A DNA stretch of 64,000 bases from Sinisalibacter aestuarii (GTDB lineage Bacteria; Pseudomonadota; Alphaproteobacteria; Rhodobacterales; Rhodobacteraceae), in assembly GCF_027923545.1 (NCBI RefSeq), contig NZ_BROH01000004.1, positions 186,001 through 250,000 of the forward strand, written 5' to 3'. Each line of letters begins with the position of its first letter. Within the stretch, counting starts at the first letter, position 1. The position numbers and the translations under genes are program-made. The notes under the pieces are model-generated. The model did not search any database and was not told the origin of the DNA. It saw only the letters and a program-made list of their open reading frames with translations. Of this stretch, positions 63,039 through 64,000 are shown piece after piece.

Positions 63039-63503
63039 ATGAAGACTTTTTCTGCGACTCCCGCAGACATCGAAAAGAAATGGATCGTGATCGACGCCGA
63101 GGGCGTTGTTCTCGGCCGTCTCGCCTCGATCGTCGCCATGCGCCTGCGTGGCAAGCACAAGCCGAGCTATACCCCGCATATGGATTGCGGTGACAATGTC
63201 ATCGTCATCAATGCCGACAAGGTGCAGCTCACCGGCAAGAAACGCGCCGACAAGGTGCATTACTGGCACACCGGCTTTCCGGGCGGGATCAAGAACCGCA
63301 CCGCCGGCCAGATCCTCGAGGGCGAATACCCCGAGCGTCTGCTCACCCTCGCGGTCAAGCGCATGCTGCCGGGCAACCGCCTGAGCCGCAAGCAGATGTC
63401 GAACCTGCGTATCTACGCCGGTGCCGCCCATCCGCATGAGGCGCAGAACCCGGAAGTGCTCGACGTGAAGTCGATGAACAAGAAAAACACGCGTGAGGGC
63501 TGA
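63039..63503 (+). CDS. rplM: 50S ribosomal protein L13
   Basis: 154-residue L13. [41 protein letters not shown] and the C-terminal [21 protein letters not shown] are conserved. The ATG at 63039 is the conserved start. Two nt after its stop begins rpsI, the usual pair. No odd features. Confidence 0.98.
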   Translation: MKTFSATPADIEKKWIVIDAEGVVLGRLASIVAMRLRGKHKPSYTPHMDCGDNVIVINADKVQLTGKKRADKVHYWHTGFPGGIKNRTAGQILEGEYPERLLTLAVKRMLPGNRLSRKQMSNLRIYAGAAHPHEAQNPEVLDVKSMNKKNTREG

Positions 63504-63505
63504 TC

Positions 63506-64000
63506 ATGGCTGAAGAGATCAAATCGCTCGACGAGCTGAACGCCGTGGTCGAAGGCACCCCCGCCGCGGTCGTGGAAGAAACCCTCGCCCCGCGTGAGCC
63601 GGTCCGCGACGAGCTGGGCCGCGCCTATGCCACCGGCAAGCGGAAAGACGCGGTCGCCCGCGTCTGGATCAAGCCGGGCTCCGGCAAGGTCACCGTGAAC
63701 GGCAGGGAAATGGACAAGTACTTCGCCCGTCCGGTGCTGCAGATGATCCTGCGCCAGCCGTTCCAGGTGGCCGGCGTCGAAGGCGAGTTCGACGTGATGG
63801 CGACCGTCAAGGGCGGCGGCCTCTCGGGCCAGGCCGGTGCGGTCAAGCACGGCATTTCGAAAGCGCTGCAATTGTACGAACCGTCGCTGCGCCCGGCCCT
63901 CAAGGCCGCCGGCTTCCTCACCCGCGACAGCCGGGTGGTGGAACGGAAGAAATACGGTAAGGCCAAGGCCCGCCGCAGCTTCCAGTTCTCCAAGCGCTGA
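63506..64000 (+). CDS. rpsI: 30S ribosomal protein S9
   Basis: 164-residue S9, complete up to the TGA at the last base of the window. A 35-residue acidic N-terminal extension ([15 protein letters not shown]) is typical of alphaproteobacterial S9. The core has [20 protein letters not shown] and the C-terminal FQFSKR that reaches the P-site tRNA. Confidence 0.98.
   Translation: MAEEIKSLDELNAVVEGTPAAVVEETLAPREPVRDELGRAYATGKRKDAVARVWIKPGSGKVTVNGREMDKYFARPVLQMILRQPFQVAGVEGEFDVMATVKGGGLSGQAGAVKHGISKALQLYEPSLRPALKAAGFLTRDSRVVERKKYGKAKARRSFQFSKR

Overview
The window is a 64-kb stretch of a GC-rich alphaproteobacterial chromosome, most likely Rhodobacterales. Indicators are an RNase E whose S1 domain carries a long acidic and Arg/Ser-rich insertion, the DUF1476 ATP synthase zeta-type inhibitor, a DctB/DctD pair whose regulator lacks the GAFTGA loop, separate homocysteine- and cobalamin-binding methyltransferase proteins, and DUF1127, DUF1638 and MocR-type genes. 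I see no prophage, insertion sequence, CRISPR array or rRNA operon.

Layout. 0-4 kb: the 5' part of purL (minus), a candidate small RNA, and a lysR/sulfotransferase-like pair. 4-11 kb: indolepyruvate ferredoxin oxidoreductase, an ABC-F ATPase, ndk and a secreted esterase. 11-15 kb: tRNA-Asn, an MBL-fold hydrolase, an MttB-family methyltransferase and a CAT-anticodon tRNA. 14.8-19 kb: purM-purN, rnd, a lipoprotein and sufE. 18.8-25.9 kb: a five-gene minus-strand operon (corrinoid protein, two small membrane proteins, YbjQ-like, DUF1638), a radical SAM protein, a homocysteine S-methyltransferase, an MprF-like protein and the zeta inhibitor. 26-31 kb: purC, purS-purQ, dctB-dctD. 31-33.5 kb: aldolase, SDR and zeta-class GST. 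33.6-36.5 kb: a compact acyl-carrier cluster of unknown product. 36.8-42.5 kb: DUF3817, dusA, two anion-transporter families, a MmcQ-like protein, and cysS behind a candidate Cys-Cys leader peptide. 42.7-49.4 kb: cimA with two coupled genes, a methyltransferase and mrcA. 49.4-58.5 kb: rne with a long leader, ccdA, a gallate-type dioxygenase with divergent LysR, and a membrane hydrolase-like gene coupled to a P450. 58.7-64 kb: enoyl-CoA hydratase, thioesterase, SLAC1 channel, DUF1127 and its divergent MocR regulator, then rplM-rpsI ending exactly at the window edge.

How the genes work together. Six purine-biosynthesis genes (purL, M, N, C, S, Q) lie in three separate loci. The corrinoid protein, the homocysteine methyltransferase, MttB and DUF1638 point to cobalamin-dependent methyl transfer to methionine, probably with split methionine-synthase parts. 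Housekeeping RNA and translation functions (rnd, rne, dusA, cysS, rplM, rpsI) are interspersed.

The least expected signals are regulatory or accessory. They are a heat-shock-type promoter driving a roughly 80-nt two-hairpin RNA upstream of purL, a leaderless 13-codon reading frame with tandem Cys codons before cysS, a mosaic 3' part of cysS, a KAS III/ACP/hydrolase cluster, in-phase repeats between mocR and DUF1127, and a dispersed REP-like repeat family.
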